Origin: G965197405 sp965197405
Lineage (GTDB): Bacteria > Chloroflexota > Dehalococcoidia > Lucifugimonadales > JAGWBF01
Length of the DNA: 64,000 nucleotides
Assembly: GCA_965197405.1 (NCBI GenBank)
Contig: OZ240206.1
Coordinates: 1,798,001 to 1,862,000, forward strand
Direction: 5' to 3'
Shown: piece after piece, positions 43,364 to 51,879 of the stretch
Position numbering within the stretch: the first letter of the stretch is position 1
Layout: every line of letters starts with the position of its first letter
Program-made: the position numbers and the translations under genes
Notes under the pieces: generated by a model
Told to the model about the DNA's origin: nothing
What the model saw: only the letters and a program-made list of their open reading frames with translations
Database searches by the model: none

Positions 43364-44326
43364 ATGGCCCGTAATCGCCGGCGCAACGGGACGCAGACCA
43401 GTCCCTTTGGGACTCCGGGACGGTCCGGACACAACTCCGCCAAGTTTTACTCTAGCCGGCTTTATGACGGCTTGCCCAAAGAGACCCATGCGCCATATGA
43501 AGAAAGCCCGCTGCCTGCCAACTCCGTAAACAGGATTTTCTGCAAGTCCGGCGAGCTGATGGACGACTTGCCGGACCGCAGCATCCACCTGATGGTCACA
43601 TCGCCGCCGTACAACGTGGGCAAGGAGTACGACGAAGACCTGACCCTCGACCAGTACCGGGCCTTTCTCAAGCGAGTCATGGCGGAGGTCTATAGAGTAT
43701 TGGTGCCGGGGGGACGGGCATGTCTCAACCTGGCTAACCTGGGCCGCCGGCCTTACTTGCCGCTGCACTCTTACATCATCGAGGATATGCTGTCACTGAA
43801 TTTCCTGATGCGCGGCGAAATAATTTGGGACAAGGCCTCCAGCGCCAGTCCCTCCACGGCGTGGGGAAGCTGGAAGGCGGCGGCCAATCCCACGTTGAGG
43901 GATATTCACGAGTATATACTGGTATTTTGTAAAGAGTCCTTCAGCCGACCCAAGATAGAGGGGCGAGAGTCAACCATCACGTCGGAAGAGTTCCTGGAGT
44001 TCACCAAGAGCATCTGGAGGTTCCCGGCGGAGCCTGCCCGGAAGGTGGGGCATCCCGCTCCCTATCCGGTAGAGTTGCCCTACAGGTGCGTCCAGCTTTA
44101 CACCTACGCCGGAGAGGTAGTCCTCGACCCTTTCATGGGAAGCGGGACCACGGCAGTGGCGGCGGTGAAAACCCGCCGGGATTTCGTCGGCTATGAGATT
44201 AGCTCCGAATACTGTGCGCTGGCCGCCCGGCGCGTCGAGACTTCTCCACAATGGCGAATTTGCAGGCTACAAGTTTCGCAGACAGACTCCCCCTCATCCC
44301 TTCGGCAAGCTCAAGGCAGGCTCTAA
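43364..44326 (+). CDS. Site-specific DNA methyltransferase (SPPY type, orphan)
   Basis: 320 residues. Catalytic motif IV is TSPPYN (SPPY 80-83) and the AdoMet motif I is DPFMGSGTTAVAA near residue 255, so the order IV then I makes it a beta-class enzyme, probably N4-cytosine or N6-adenine. The N terminus is basic (MARNRRRNG). No restriction endonuclease gene adjoins it, so it is an orphan or solitary methylase. The last ~14 codons (QTDSPSSLRQAQGRL) come from a family C repeat, so the native end is altered. It starts 82 bp after tRNA-Pro, a common integration spot. Confidence 0.9.
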   Translation: MARNRRRNGTQTSPFGTPGRSGHNSAKFYSSRLYDGLPKETHAPYEESPLPANSVNRIFCKSGELMDDLPDRSIHLMVTSPPYNVGKEYDEDLTLDQYRAFLKRVMAEVYRVLVPGGRACLNLANLGRRPYLPLHSYIIEDMLSLNFLMRGEIIWDKASSASPSTAWGSWKAAANPTLRDIHEYILVFCKESFSRPKIEGRESTITSEEFLEFTKSIWRFPAEPARKVGHPAPYPVELPYRCVQLYTYAGEVVLDPFMGSGTTAVAAVKTRRDFVGYEISSEYCALAARRVETSPQWRICRLQVSQTDSPSSLRQAQGRL

Positions 44327-44353
44327 CCTTCTCCCACCAGGGGAGAAGGCACT
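44285..44353. repeat. Family C half-repeat with micro-insertion
   Basis: Right arm only of family C (CCCCCTCATCC ... AACCTTCTCCCACCAGGGGA), with about 24 bases ending AAGGCAGGCTC inserted between CCTCATCC and TAACC. It provides the stop region of the methyltransferase gene. Confidence 0.65.
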
Positions 44354-44370
44354 ATGACACATTCTATGAC

Positions 44371-45492
44371 CTATGACACGTCCCGGGAGGGCAGCCGCAC
44401 CACGGCAGTCCCCTTGGTCGTGACCTCTTTTCGCTGGTTCTCTCCCCATAGTTCTACATCTACCAGGTGTTCGCCGCTCTCCTGACGCTTGCCGGCGACC
44501 CTGCCCCTGCACCAGGTGGTATCTCCGACCACGTTGAACCTCCGTAGCTCGATGTATAGCTTCTTCAGAAAGCCGTCGTCTCCCATCCAGTTGGTCAGCA
44601 GATGGCCCATCCAGCAGCAGCGCTGGCAGCCGTAGTCGTAGGCCCCGGGGAGGCCCGCGCTCTCCGCAGCTTCCTGAATGTCGTGTACCCGTATTATGGC
44701 CTCCTGAGCGCCCGTGCTGGGGTCCACGAAGCCCCACGAGGGGTGGCGTCGTACCTCCCTCAGCTGGAGCCCGTGGGACAGGCCGCCGATGCAGCCCGCC
44801 GCAAAAGCCTGGATGTCGCCGTGGCTCAGGGGGCCTTTGACCACAGGTCGCAGCTCCTCTCCCACCTCCACCTCCTCCCACCAGCGGGGGACGTTGCCCC
44901 GGACCTCCTCGGAAAGGACGGCCTCTTCGATGGCCTGTATCTCCGCCGGGGTGTAGCGATAAGGCTCGAAGGTGTACTTCCGGCGCTCGCTGGCGGCGGA
45001 GCGCTCGGCGCGCACCTGCCAACCCCTGCACCGCGCTATAGTCTCGCCCCTCTGGTTGTAGTAGTGGCACACGCTGGACTGAATCAGGATTCGCCCCGCG
45101 AACTGGCTGCCCTTCTCATCCAGGCCGGTGAACTGCTCCTGTACCGAGATGCGGTCCCCCAGGTGAATGGGCCGGAACCACTCCCAGTCGTTGCCCGCGT
45201 GGAAGCCGTGGACGCCGGGGAGGCCGCCAGTGCGCCCTGAGCACCAGTAGACGCTGTACAGGAAGGCGGGGGGCGCGATGATGGAGCCATACCTGGTGTG
45301 ACGGGCGTACTCCTCGTCCCAGTAGAGGAGGTTGGGGTCGCCGATGCCCTGGCAAAAGTGGCGTATGGCGTCCCGCGAGGCGTACTCGTTGAACAGCCCT
45401 ACCCCGTACTGCCGGGGCCGGTTAAAGGTGCCGATGCGCTCCCTGAGCCTCCGTACTTCCTGGTCGGTAATCTTGCCTGCCTCTAATACCAT
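44371..45492 (-). CDS. Double-hotdog MaoC/FAS1-like dehydratase
   Basis: 373 residues containing two hotdog-fold halves. N half: SRDAIRHFCQGIGDPNLLYWDEEYARHTRYGSIIAPPAFLYSVYW (MaoC-like, D/H-type hydratase loop). C half: GPLSHGDIQAFAAGCIGG ... WMGDDGFLKKLYIELRRFNVVGDTTWCRGRVAGKR. Proteins of this type hydrate enoyl-CoA thioesters in fatty-acid or steroid breakdown. Start after GAGAGG. Co-directional with gamma-glutamyltransferase, but separated by a family B repeat. Confidence 0.88.
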   Translation of the reverse strand: MVLEAGKITDQEVRRLRERIGTFNRPRQYGVGLFNEYASRDAIRHFCQGIGDPNLLYWDEEYARHTRYGSIIAPPAFLYSVYWCSGRTGGLPGVHGFHAGNDWEWFRPIHLGDRISVQEQFTGLDEKGSQFAGRILIQSSVCHYYNQRGETIARCRGWQVRAERSAASERRKYTFEPYRYTPAEIQAIEEAVLSEEVRGNVPRWWEEVEVGEELRPVVKGPLSHGDIQAFAAGCIGGLSHGLQLREVRRHPSWGFVDPSTGAQEAIIRVHDIQEAAESAGLPGAYDYGCQRCCWMGHLLTNWMGDDGFLKKLYIELRRFNVVGDTTWCRGRVAGKRQESGEHLVDVELWGENQRKEVTTKGTAVVRLPSRDVS

Positions 45493-45523
45493 CCGGCTGC
45501 CTCTCCATTGTGCAGGGCCTTTT

Positions 45524-45700
45524 GATTGTCACCCCGAGCGAAGCGAGGGGTCTAAAGCCCTGGCTGACCGCAGTCTTGTTCTGGCCGATGCTGCCTCGAT
45601 TCCGTCTTTGTCAGGCGCCATTTTAGATTCCTCACTCCGCTTCGCTCCGTTCGGAATGACATGTGACGGGGGCCTGCCTGTTGCTGGCAGGCCCCTATTC
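45524..45700. repeat. Family B repeat (B6) with nested 10-bp hairpin
   Basis: The copy runs from GTCACCCCGAGCGAAGCGAG to GCTCCGTTCGGAATGAC (45528-45660). Just beyond it a perfect 10-bp stem, GGGGCCTGCC/GGCAGGCCCC with a 7-nt loop (45669-45695), interrupts a segment that is continuous in copy B3. The hairpin could also help end transcription of the gene downstream, although no T run follows. Confidence 0.65.
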
Positions 45701-45733
45701 ACCTACCGCCGGGGATGAACCGACCCTGGGGTG

Positions 45734-47479
45734 CTAATAGCCCCTGGCCTCCGCGATTCTGAAGACGTCCACGCCCCCGTGCACTCTCCCGTTTTCGTGG
45801 TCCACCAGGATGCCCAGCGGGGTGGCGAAGTTGATGTCGGCGGGGGACTCCTCGACGACCGCGATATTGTGACCCATAGCGACTAGGGCATCCAACGCGG
45901 CTGCATCGAGGCGAGCGTCGGCCATGGCCTCCCTTGCGCTGGCATCCACCCGGGGCTGGCCGATGGCCTCCTGAATCCCCATCCCAAACTCGACCACGTT
46001 GAGGAACACCTGGGTGTTGCAGTTGATTATACGACGCCCGCCGGGCGCTCCAATGCTGAGGTAGGGCTTGCCGTCCTTCAGCACGAGGATGGGAGCCATA
46101 TTGGTGAGGGGCCGTTTCCAGGGGGCGATGGAGTTGGCGGAGCCGGGCTTGGGGTTGAACCACCTCATGCCGTTGTTCCACAGGATGCCCAGGCCGGGAC
46201 TCACCACCTTGGAGCCGAATATGCTCACGGCGGTCTGGGTGCAGGAGACGAGGTTCCGGTCCCGGTCCACGACTCCAAAGTGGGTGGTGCAATCGCCGTC
46301 GGAAGCGACTGAGGGTGCATATGCGGCGGCGGGCTTGGGACGCCCCTCGTAGGCCCAGGGGTCGTGGACGGCCTTCGTCTCGTAGTGGACCCAAGGCTCC
46401 GTCTCCTCCGAGAGCTCGAGTCGCGCATGGCGGCTGTCTATCATGCCTGCCAGGTGCCTTGCGTATTCATCGGACAGGATGCCCTTCATGGGCACTTCGA
46501 CGAAATCCTGGTCGCCCAGGTGGTAATAGCGGTCGGCGAAGGTGTGCCTAGCCGCCTCGATGAACAGGTGCAGGTATTCCGGCGAGTTGTGGCCCAGTGG
46601 GGCCAGATCAAAGTTCCCGAGAACGTTGAGGGACTGGAGCAGGGTGGTGGCGCCGAAGTGTACATCGGCGGTCAGGACGTCATAGCCCCGATACGAGATG
46701 CGGGCCGGGTCCCGTGCGACGGCCTCGTAGGAAGCCAGGTCGTCGCGGGTGATAAGCCCACCCTTCGCCTTCATATCCTCCTCTATGGCCGCTGCCACGT
46801 CCCCCTTGTAGAACCCATCAGGCCCATGCTTGGAGATGAGGCGTATCACCTGGGCCAGGTCCTTCTGGAACAGTCTCTCGGCAGGCTTGGGCGAATACTT
46901 TGGCGGACGCCCGTGGGGGAGGAACACCGCTGCCGACCCGGGGAAACGCTGGAAAATGTCCATGGAGTCGCCGATGGAAAGGGCCAGATACCAGTTGACC
47001 TCAGACCCCTCTTCCGCCAGGGCGATGGCGGGTTCCATCACCTGTTGCAGCGGCAGCTTCCCGAAGAGCTTGTGGGCGAGGCAGAGGCCCGCCACCGTCC
47101 CAGGGACGGTGATAGAGCGGTACCCGTCGGCGTTCTCGTCTCCTTCCACGTCGTAGATGCCGATATTGCTTCCACCGCCGACGATCTTGTACATATCCGG
47201 GCTGGCGGCCTTGGGCGCTCGCGGCGGGTATTCTATGACCACGTTCTTGCCCTGGTCGGCCAGGTGAATCAGCATGAACCCCACCCCGGCCACCGAAGAC
47301 ATCATAGGTTCCACCACGCTTATGGCAAAGCCGGTGGCCACGGCGGCGTCAACGGCGTTGCCGCCCTGCTTGAGCATCTCCAGCCCCACCTCCGCCGCCC
47401 GGGGGTCTTTGGATACCACAACGCCGTTTTCCGCTGCTACCTCTTCCTTGCCGGCGAACCAGCGACTCCTGAGCGCCAT
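45734..47479 (-). CDS. ggt: Gamma-glutamyltransferase
   Basis: 581 residues of the GGT family (Ntn hydrolase). Large-subunit features: GGNAVDAAVATGFAISVVEPMMSSVAGVGFMLIH and PGTVAGLCLAHK. The self-cleavage and nucleophile Thr is in DGDCTTHFGVVDRDRN, followed by GLGILWNNGM and the GAPGGRRIINCNTQVF glycine loop. No clear signal peptide, unlike many periplasmic GGTs, so the enzyme may be cytoplasmic or an acylase-type member. It would hydrolyse glutathione or related gamma-glutamyl amides. GAGAGGAGG precedes ATG 47479. Confidence 0.92.
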   Translation of the reverse strand: MALRSRWFAGKEEVAAENGVVVSKDPRAAEVGLEMLKQGGNAVDAAVATGFAISVVEPMMSSVAGVGFMLIHLADQGKNVVIEYPPRAPKAASPDMYKIVGGGSNIGIYDVEGDENADGYRSITVPGTVAGLCLAHKLFGKLPLQQVMEPAIALAEEGSEVNWYLALSIGDSMDIFQRFPGSAAVFLPHGRPPKYSPKPAERLFQKDLAQVIRLISKHGPDGFYKGDVAAAIEEDMKAKGGLITRDDLASYEAVARDPARISYRGYDVLTADVHFGATTLLQSLNVLGNFDLAPLGHNSPEYLHLFIEAARHTFADRYYHLGDQDFVEVPMKGILSDEYARHLAGMIDSRHARLELSEETEPWVHYETKAVHDPWAYEGRPKPAAAYAPSVASDGDCTTHFGVVDRDRNLVSCTQTAVSIFGSKVVSPGLGILWNNGMRWFNPKPGSANSIAPWKRPLTNMAPILVLKDGKPYLSIGAPGGRRIINCNTQVFLNVVEFGMGIQEAIGQPRVDASAREAMADARLDAAALDALVAMGHNIAVVEESPADINFATPLGILVDHENGRVHGGVDVFRIAEARGY

Positions 47480-47551
47480 CTCGTCCTCCTCTCCAGGATT
47501 GATTTTCGTGAAGATACTGGCTGAACCCCTGCGCCTCCCGCGCCCCTTATA

Positions 47552-48412
47552 TCAGAGGACCCGCCGGGCGATGTCCTCCAACTCCGCCAGAGCGCCATCT
47601 CCCTGGGTGTTTCTCAGGGAGATAATTACCCTGTTGGCGCCGGCGTCTCGCCAGGCCTCTATGGTCTCATGGCCTTCGAACTGGTCCGAAGGCCCCATTG
47701 ACATGACCTCTATGGAGGCGGGGTCCCGGCCAGCTTTCTCGGCGAGGTCGTCAAGGGTGGCGCGTCCCCGCTTTACCTCATCTGAGGGGACGCGGGTGGT
47801 GGGCATCCAGCCATTGCCATACTCCACGACCCACTTGAACACGTTTCTATGTTTGCCGCCCAGAAAGATGGGCGGGTGGGGTTTCTGGACAGGCTTCGGG
47901 AAGGAGCGGACGGGTGGAAAGTCGTAGTGCGTCCCGTGATACTCGGCCTCTTCCTGGGTCCAGAGTTGCTTCATGGACAGGATGGAGTCGCGCGTCTGGG
48001 TCCAGCGTCGTGGGAAATCTCCCCCCATGATTTCCGTCTCCTCCTTGAGCCAGCCGGCCCCAATGCCGAAGATGAACCTGCCGCCGGAGAAGTGGTCTAG
48101 GGTGGCGATCTCCTTGGCAAGGATGAGGGGGTTCCGTTCAGGGACAAGGCAAATCGCCGTCCCCAGCTTTATCCTCTGGGTCACGGCAGAGGCCCTTGCC
48201 AGGGCGACGAAGGGGTCTACTATCTGGGCGTAGGAGTCGGGGATGTCGGCGCTGTTCGCGCGGAAGCCGAGGAAAGGGCTGGTGGTAGTCACGGGTATGA
48301 CGGGGTGCTCCGGGACCCAGAAGGACTCGAAGCCCAACTCCTCGGCCCGCTTTGCCAGTATAGCCGGGTCCAGGGAGTATCCGGTCTCAAAAGAGAAAAT
48401 GCCGACGTTCAT
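47552..48412 (-). CDS. LLM-class F420-dependent oxidoreductase
   Basis: 286 residues starting at 48412, where AAGGAG gives 8-nt spacing; the ATG at 48418 is too close to that site. Luciferase-like barrel with EELGFESFWVPEHPVIPV, RIKLGTAICLVPERNPLILAKEIATLDHFSGGRFIFGIGAGWLKEE, features of F420-dependent members, ending in MSMGPSDQFEGHETIEAWRDAGANRVII. Sits just upstream of ggt on the same strand (72-bp gap). Oxidises an unknown small organic substrate. Confidence 0.9.
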   Translation of the reverse strand: MNVGIFSFETGYSLDPAILAKRAEELGFESFWVPEHPVIPVTTTSPFLGFRANSADIPDSYAQIVDPFVALARASAVTQRIKLGTAICLVPERNPLILAKEIATLDHFSGGRFIFGIGAGWLKEETEIMGGDFPRRWTQTRDSILSMKQLWTQEEAEYHGTHYDFPPVRSFPKPVQKPHPPIFLGGKHRNVFKWVVEYGNGWMPTTRVPSDEVKRGRATLDDLAEKAGRDPASIEVMSMGPSDQFEGHETIEAWRDAGANRVIISLRNTQGDGALAELEDIARRVL

Positions 48413-48764
48413 AGTCATGGCTCCTTTGCCGATTGGCGTCCAGAGAAAGTATCGCTCTGCAGAGCGGGGGTCTGAAGTCCTTGTCCTCCACGCCGTCATG
48501 TGGCAGGAGAGTTTTAGATTCCTCATTCCGTTCGGAATCGCCTATGCCTTGCCAAGGACACATCAAGGGGGATGAGAATGGCGGCCAGCCTTCCCCACCG
48601 TCACTCCCGAGAAAGCGGGAGTACAGGGACCTGGGGCTGTGGATACCCGTTCCCCGTTTTCACGGGGACAAGCTTCACGGGCATGACGAAGGGTATTTTC
48701 ATGGTAATGGCAGTGGACGCCGGGTGCTTCGAAAAATCGAAAGGCGCGGCGCCCCGGACCTTGC
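48413..48764. repeat. Intergenic region with degenerate family B (B9) and family A (A3) repeats
   Basis: 48455-48542 carries a decayed family B arm (TTTTAGATTCCTCATTCCGT and CGGAATCGCC). 48583-48708 is a family A copy (CTTCCCCACCGTCACTCCCG ... GGGTATTTTCATGGTAAT). The gap contains the upstream region of the LLM gene. Confidence 0.6.
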
Positions 48765-50222
48765 CTAGACTTTAGAAGGGGTTCCCTTCGCCTTATACTC
48801 TTCCAGCGCCGCCTTCACCCAGGCGAGGTCGTCCCTGCGCGTGGCATCATACATCTGCTTCGCATCTATCCCATAGAGGCGGGCAGCGTTGAGCCCCAGT
48901 ATCTTCTCCTTCGCCGTGGGAGTGAGCTGGGGGTAGCCATACAGTTCCCTGTACTCATCGGGAATCTGGAAGGCGCGGAAGGAGTCAATCAGGGGCTGGG
49001 GAGAGCCGAAGATTACGCAATCGGTCCCCCAGAGGATATTGTCCTCGCCCAGGGCCAGCAGGAGCTTGCCTATGACGTGGGCCGCCTCTCGCGGGTGCGC
49101 TATCAGGAGATACCAGGTCGCGCCCAGCTCGGCATAGACGTTTTGGCCCGGCCCGATACCGGCATCTTTGAGGCTCTTGATGAGACGGTTCGAGCCGATA
49201 TGGGAGGTCGCCTCGGAGTATGGCCCCTCTTCCTGCTCGCCCTCTCGCGGCTCATAGCCGGAGTGGTAGACGAGGAACGTGATGTCCGGGAAGGCCTTCG
49301 CCACCGGGCCGATGTCCCGGGGGGAGGATGGGCCGTTCCAACCCGTAGCCGCCCCGCCGCTTATCCCCTTGTGGGCGGATACCACGCGCACGCCCGTTTC
49401 CATGGCGCGGCGCAAGAAGGGCAGGCCGCTCTCCTCGTCGTCAAGCGCCCAGGGGCGAGCGCCCCACTTGTACTGTGCCAGGCCTTCATTGCCGTATACT
49501 GTGTAGACCTTCCAGCCCGCCGGCTGGCACCACTCGCTCCAACGGCCCATCTTTTCAATATCGCCGTCAATGTTGGGATGGACGACGGAGTGGCTGATGA
49601 GCCTGCCGGTGCCGCCGAGACGCTCAATTAGCTCCTGGGTGCCTATCATCTCCGCGTTGGTTGTCATGCGCATCCTGTCCCGCTCCTCGTCTCCCGGAGC
49701 GGAGGAGAGGACCGCTATATCCGTATCGCTCTCCAGGTAGATGCACCGCAGGTGTTCTGCAAGGGAGTACCCGGCCTGGTACTGGGTCCGCACCAGCTTG
49801 CCAATGCCCTTGAAGCGGTCTGCCCCAACGACGTCGGCGAGGCCTACGACAAGGTCGGCCCACTCCTGATGAGGGGCACGGTCTGCGACGTAATGGGTCT
49901 GGACGTCAATCACAAGCTGGTCACCGCCCAGGGCCGAATCGGCGGCTGCGCTGTCCAATGCCGCGGCTTCCGGTATATTGTAAAAGCCGCCGCCGTAGGC
50001 CTCATCCAATGCACGCAAAGCGGCAGCGGTCCCCTGCCGGCTGGACCAGTAGTCGGCCAGGGGCAAGCTGAGGCGGGTAGCGGCTGTAGGGCCTTCGGCC
50101 CGCACCCGGGCTACTGCGTGGCGCTGGAGTGCCGTATGAGGCACCGGCGTGTACTCGCCATTGGTGAGCTGACGGAGGAACATCGGTAGTTGAGGGCGAC
50201 GCGGGGGAAGTTTCAGTACCAT
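48765..50222 (-). CDS. Amidohydrolase-2 family protein
   Basis: 485 residues, longer than most amidohydrolase-2 proteins because of a ~115-residue N-terminal extension. Barrel features: LVIDVQTHYVADRAP (partial HxH), ISHSVVHPNIDGD, VSAHKGISGG, FLVYHSGYEP and LWGTDCVIFGSP (catalytic Asp), then KEKILGLNAARLYGI, the usual end. Metal-dependent decarboxylase or hydrolase of cyclic acids. AAAGGAGAAAGG precedes ATG 50222. Followed by a tRNA gene. Confidence 0.87.
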   Translation of the reverse strand: MVLKLPPRRPQLPMFLRQLTNGEYTPVPHTALQRHAVARVRAEGPTAATRLSLPLADYWSSRQGTAAALRALDEAYGGGFYNIPEAAALDSAAADSALGGDQLVIDVQTHYVADRAPHQEWADLVVGLADVVGADRFKGIGKLVRTQYQAGYSLAEHLRCIYLESDTDIAVLSSAPGDEERDRMRMTTNAEMIGTQELIERLGGTGRLISHSVVHPNIDGDIEKMGRWSEWCQPAGWKVYTVYGNEGLAQYKWGARPWALDDEESGLPFLRRAMETGVRVVSAHKGISGGAATGWNGPSSPRDIGPVAKAFPDITFLVYHSGYEPREGEQEEGPYSEATSHIGSNRLIKSLKDAGIGPGQNVYAELGATWYLLIAHPREAAHVIGKLLLALGEDNILWGTDCVIFGSPQPLIDSFRAFQIPDEYRELYGYPQLTPTAKEKILGLNAARLYGIDAKQMYDATRRDDLAWVKAALEEYKAKGTPSKV

Positions 50223-50328
50223 AATACCTTTCTCCTTTCTACGGCCTGCAACCGGATGACTTACACTGATGCACCAGGACGTTGGTGTGCCAGCCGGTCC
50301 GAGCGCCCTGCTGGTTTGTAGCTGATTT

Positions 50329-50404
50329 TGGTGACCCGCCTCGGGATCGAACCGAGAACCTACGGATTAAGAGTCCGTTGCTCTACCAGTTGAGCTAGCG
50401 GGCC
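50329..50404 (-). tRNA. tRNA-Lys (CTT)
   Basis: Minus strand: acceptor GGCCCGC/GCGGGTC, D arm with AGCTCAACTGGTAGAGC, anticodon stem ACGGA/TCCGT with loop CTCTTAA (anticodon CTT), T arm with GGTTCGATCC, discriminator A and encoded CCA. Confidence 0.97.
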
Positions 50405-50475
50405 ACGTACGATTTGGCGGCTCGGTTTGCCCTGCCTTGCCCCAGGCAGATTCGAGGGTTTATCCCAGCGTTTAC

Positions 50476-50504
50476 ATTATAGCCGAGTGCCTGGAGCTTC
50501 TCAA
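50476..50504 (-). promoter_or_regulatory. Promoter for tRNA-Lys
   Basis: On the minus strand TTGAGA (50504-50499), 17-nt spacer, TATAAT (50481-50476). The -10 lies 72 nt before the mature tRNA, leaving a 5' leader to be removed. Confidence 0.7.
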
Positions 50505-50532
50505 GTAAGGGAGCGCTTTGGGGCCAGGCTTC

Positions 50533-50560
50533 TTGACACACAGTGCCCCGCCTGTAGAAT
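50533..50560 (+). promoter_or_regulatory. Promoter for the Gfo/Idh gene
   Basis: TTGACA (50533-50538), 16-nt spacer, TAGAAT (50555-50560). The start codon is 33 nt downstream of the -10. Confidence 0.7.
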
Positions 50561-50592
50561 CTAGGCATCACGGCGTAGTCAGGGAGGGCCAT

Positions 50593-51588
50593 ATGGGGTT
50601 TGCTCTTTGTATGATGGGCTGCGGCCAGTTTGCCAGGACTTTCGCAAAAGCCGTCAGGTCCTTCGATGGACTGGGGTCCCCTGACCAGCTCGAGCTGTTT
50701 TTCGCCAGCCGGGATAGGGAGAGGGCGAAGGAGTATTGCCGGATGTTCGATGGCAGGGACTTCTTCGGCAGCTACGACGAAGCCGCCGCCGACCCTAGGG
50801 TACAGTCCCTCTATTTCTGCACCCCTCATCATCTGCACATGGAGCACGCCCTTCTTGCCGCGCGGCACTCCAAGCATATGCTGATGGAGAAGCCCATAGC
50901 CCGCACCCTGGAGGAGGGTCAAGGTATGATCGCAGCCGCCAGGGACGCGGGCGTCAAGCTGATGGTAGCGGAGAATTACCGCTTTATGCCCGCAGTGCAG
51001 AAATGCAGGGAGCTGATTGAGCAGGGCGCTATCGGGGCGGTGCGGTTCATCCAGGTCCAAGAGGAGACCAACTTTACCGTTGCAGGCTGGCGCGCCGACC
51101 GGGAGCAGATGGGCGGAGGCGTCTTTATAGACGGCGGCATCCATTCGGTGGATATGATTGTCCACCTGGCAGGCATGTTTGAGGAGGTGCACGCTTCTAC
51201 CCTCCCCAAGCGGTTCCCCGACCTGGACGGAGAGGACGGGATAGTCCTGATGGGACGGCTGAGAGGCGGGGCCACGGGTCTCATCAACCACTCCTGGGGG
51301 ATTTCCAAGCGGGCGTGGAGGCTGTGGGTATCCATCTCCGGGACCGGAGGGCGGATATTCTTCGAGCGCGACAAGCCCAGGATGACCCTGGAGACGGATG
51401 AGGGAAGGAGCACCTTCAGGTTCTCCGGAGACAGGTCCGGCATAGGCAACATGGTGAGGGAGTTCATGGACAGCATAGCAGAAGACAGACCGCCGCCGAT
51501 GTCCGGCGAGGAGGGGTTGAGGGACCTGAAGGTGGTCCTCGCGGCCTACGAGTCTGCGGCAAGAAGGATGCCCATTCCCGTGGAATAG
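50593..51588 (+). CDS. Gfo/Idh/MocA family oxidoreductase
   Basis: 331 residues from ATG 50593, the first start after the promoter at 50533-50560. N-terminal Rossmann domain with MMGCGQFARTFAKAV (variant of GxGxxG), ARTLEEGQGMIAAARDAGVKLMVAENYRFMPAV and EKPIA catalytic Lys segment (MEKPIARTLEEG). C-terminal domain has GGVFIDGGIHSVDMIVHLAG with the conserved His. NAD(P)-dependent dehydrogenase of sugars, polyols or related compounds. Confidence 0.92.
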   Translation: MGFALCMMGCGQFARTFAKAVRSFDGLGSPDQLELFFASRDRERAKEYCRMFDGRDFFGSYDEAAADPRVQSLYFCTPHHLHMEHALLAARHSKHMLMEKPIARTLEEGQGMIAAARDAGVKLMVAENYRFMPAVQKCRELIEQGAIGAVRFIQVQEETNFTVAGWRADREQMGGGVFIDGGIHSVDMIVHLAGMFEEVHASTLPKRFPDLDGEDGIVLMGRLRGGATGLINHSWGISKRAWRLWVSISGTGGRIFFERDKPRMTLETDEGRSTFRFSGDRSGIGNMVREFMDSIAEDRPPPMSGEEGLRDLKVVLAAYESAARRMPIPVE

Positions 51589-51605
51589 CCTGGGAGTATA
51601 TCCCG

Positions 51606-51795
51606 CTAGCCAGGGTCTTTTAATTCTCACGCCAGGTAAATACAGGCCCCCGTCGCGTGTCATTCCGAGCGCAGCGAGGAATCTGAGATGCTTGGATAGC
51701 AGCACGCCTAAGAAGGCAAGGACATTAGACCCCTCGCTCCGCTCGGAGCCTGCCCCTGGCTTGAACAGGGGGTGACAATTGAAAGGCCTTGTCCC
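51606..51795. repeat. Long family B repeat (B7) with micro-insertion
   Basis: Nearly the same as B3 at 36953-37115 over 160 bp. Differs by 25 bases (GAGCCTGCCCCTGG ... AACAGGG, 51746-51770) inserted after CTCGCTCCGCTCG. Read on the other strand, the insert ends GGGGCAGGCTC like the others. Confidence 0.72.
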
Positions 51796-51810
51796 ACTAG
51801 CGACGCGGCG

Positions 51811-51839
51811 TTGACCATGCCCCACGTGTGGACTATAAT
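51811..51839 (+). promoter_or_regulatory. Promoter for rsfS
   Basis: TTGACC (51811-51816), exactly 17 nt, TATAAT (51834-51839). Because an in-frame ATG at 51817 lies between these boxes, it cannot be the start of translation. Confidence 0.8.
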
Positions 51840-51879
51840 CTGGACAAGAGGCCCAAGAGTCCATCGAAGGGAGAACGCC

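Noticed and set aside
45669..45695. Strong 10-bp hairpin as an intrinsic terminator
   Set aside because: No T run follows on either strand, and it interrupts a repeat in the way other micro-hairpins do, so it is better explained as a repeat insertion.
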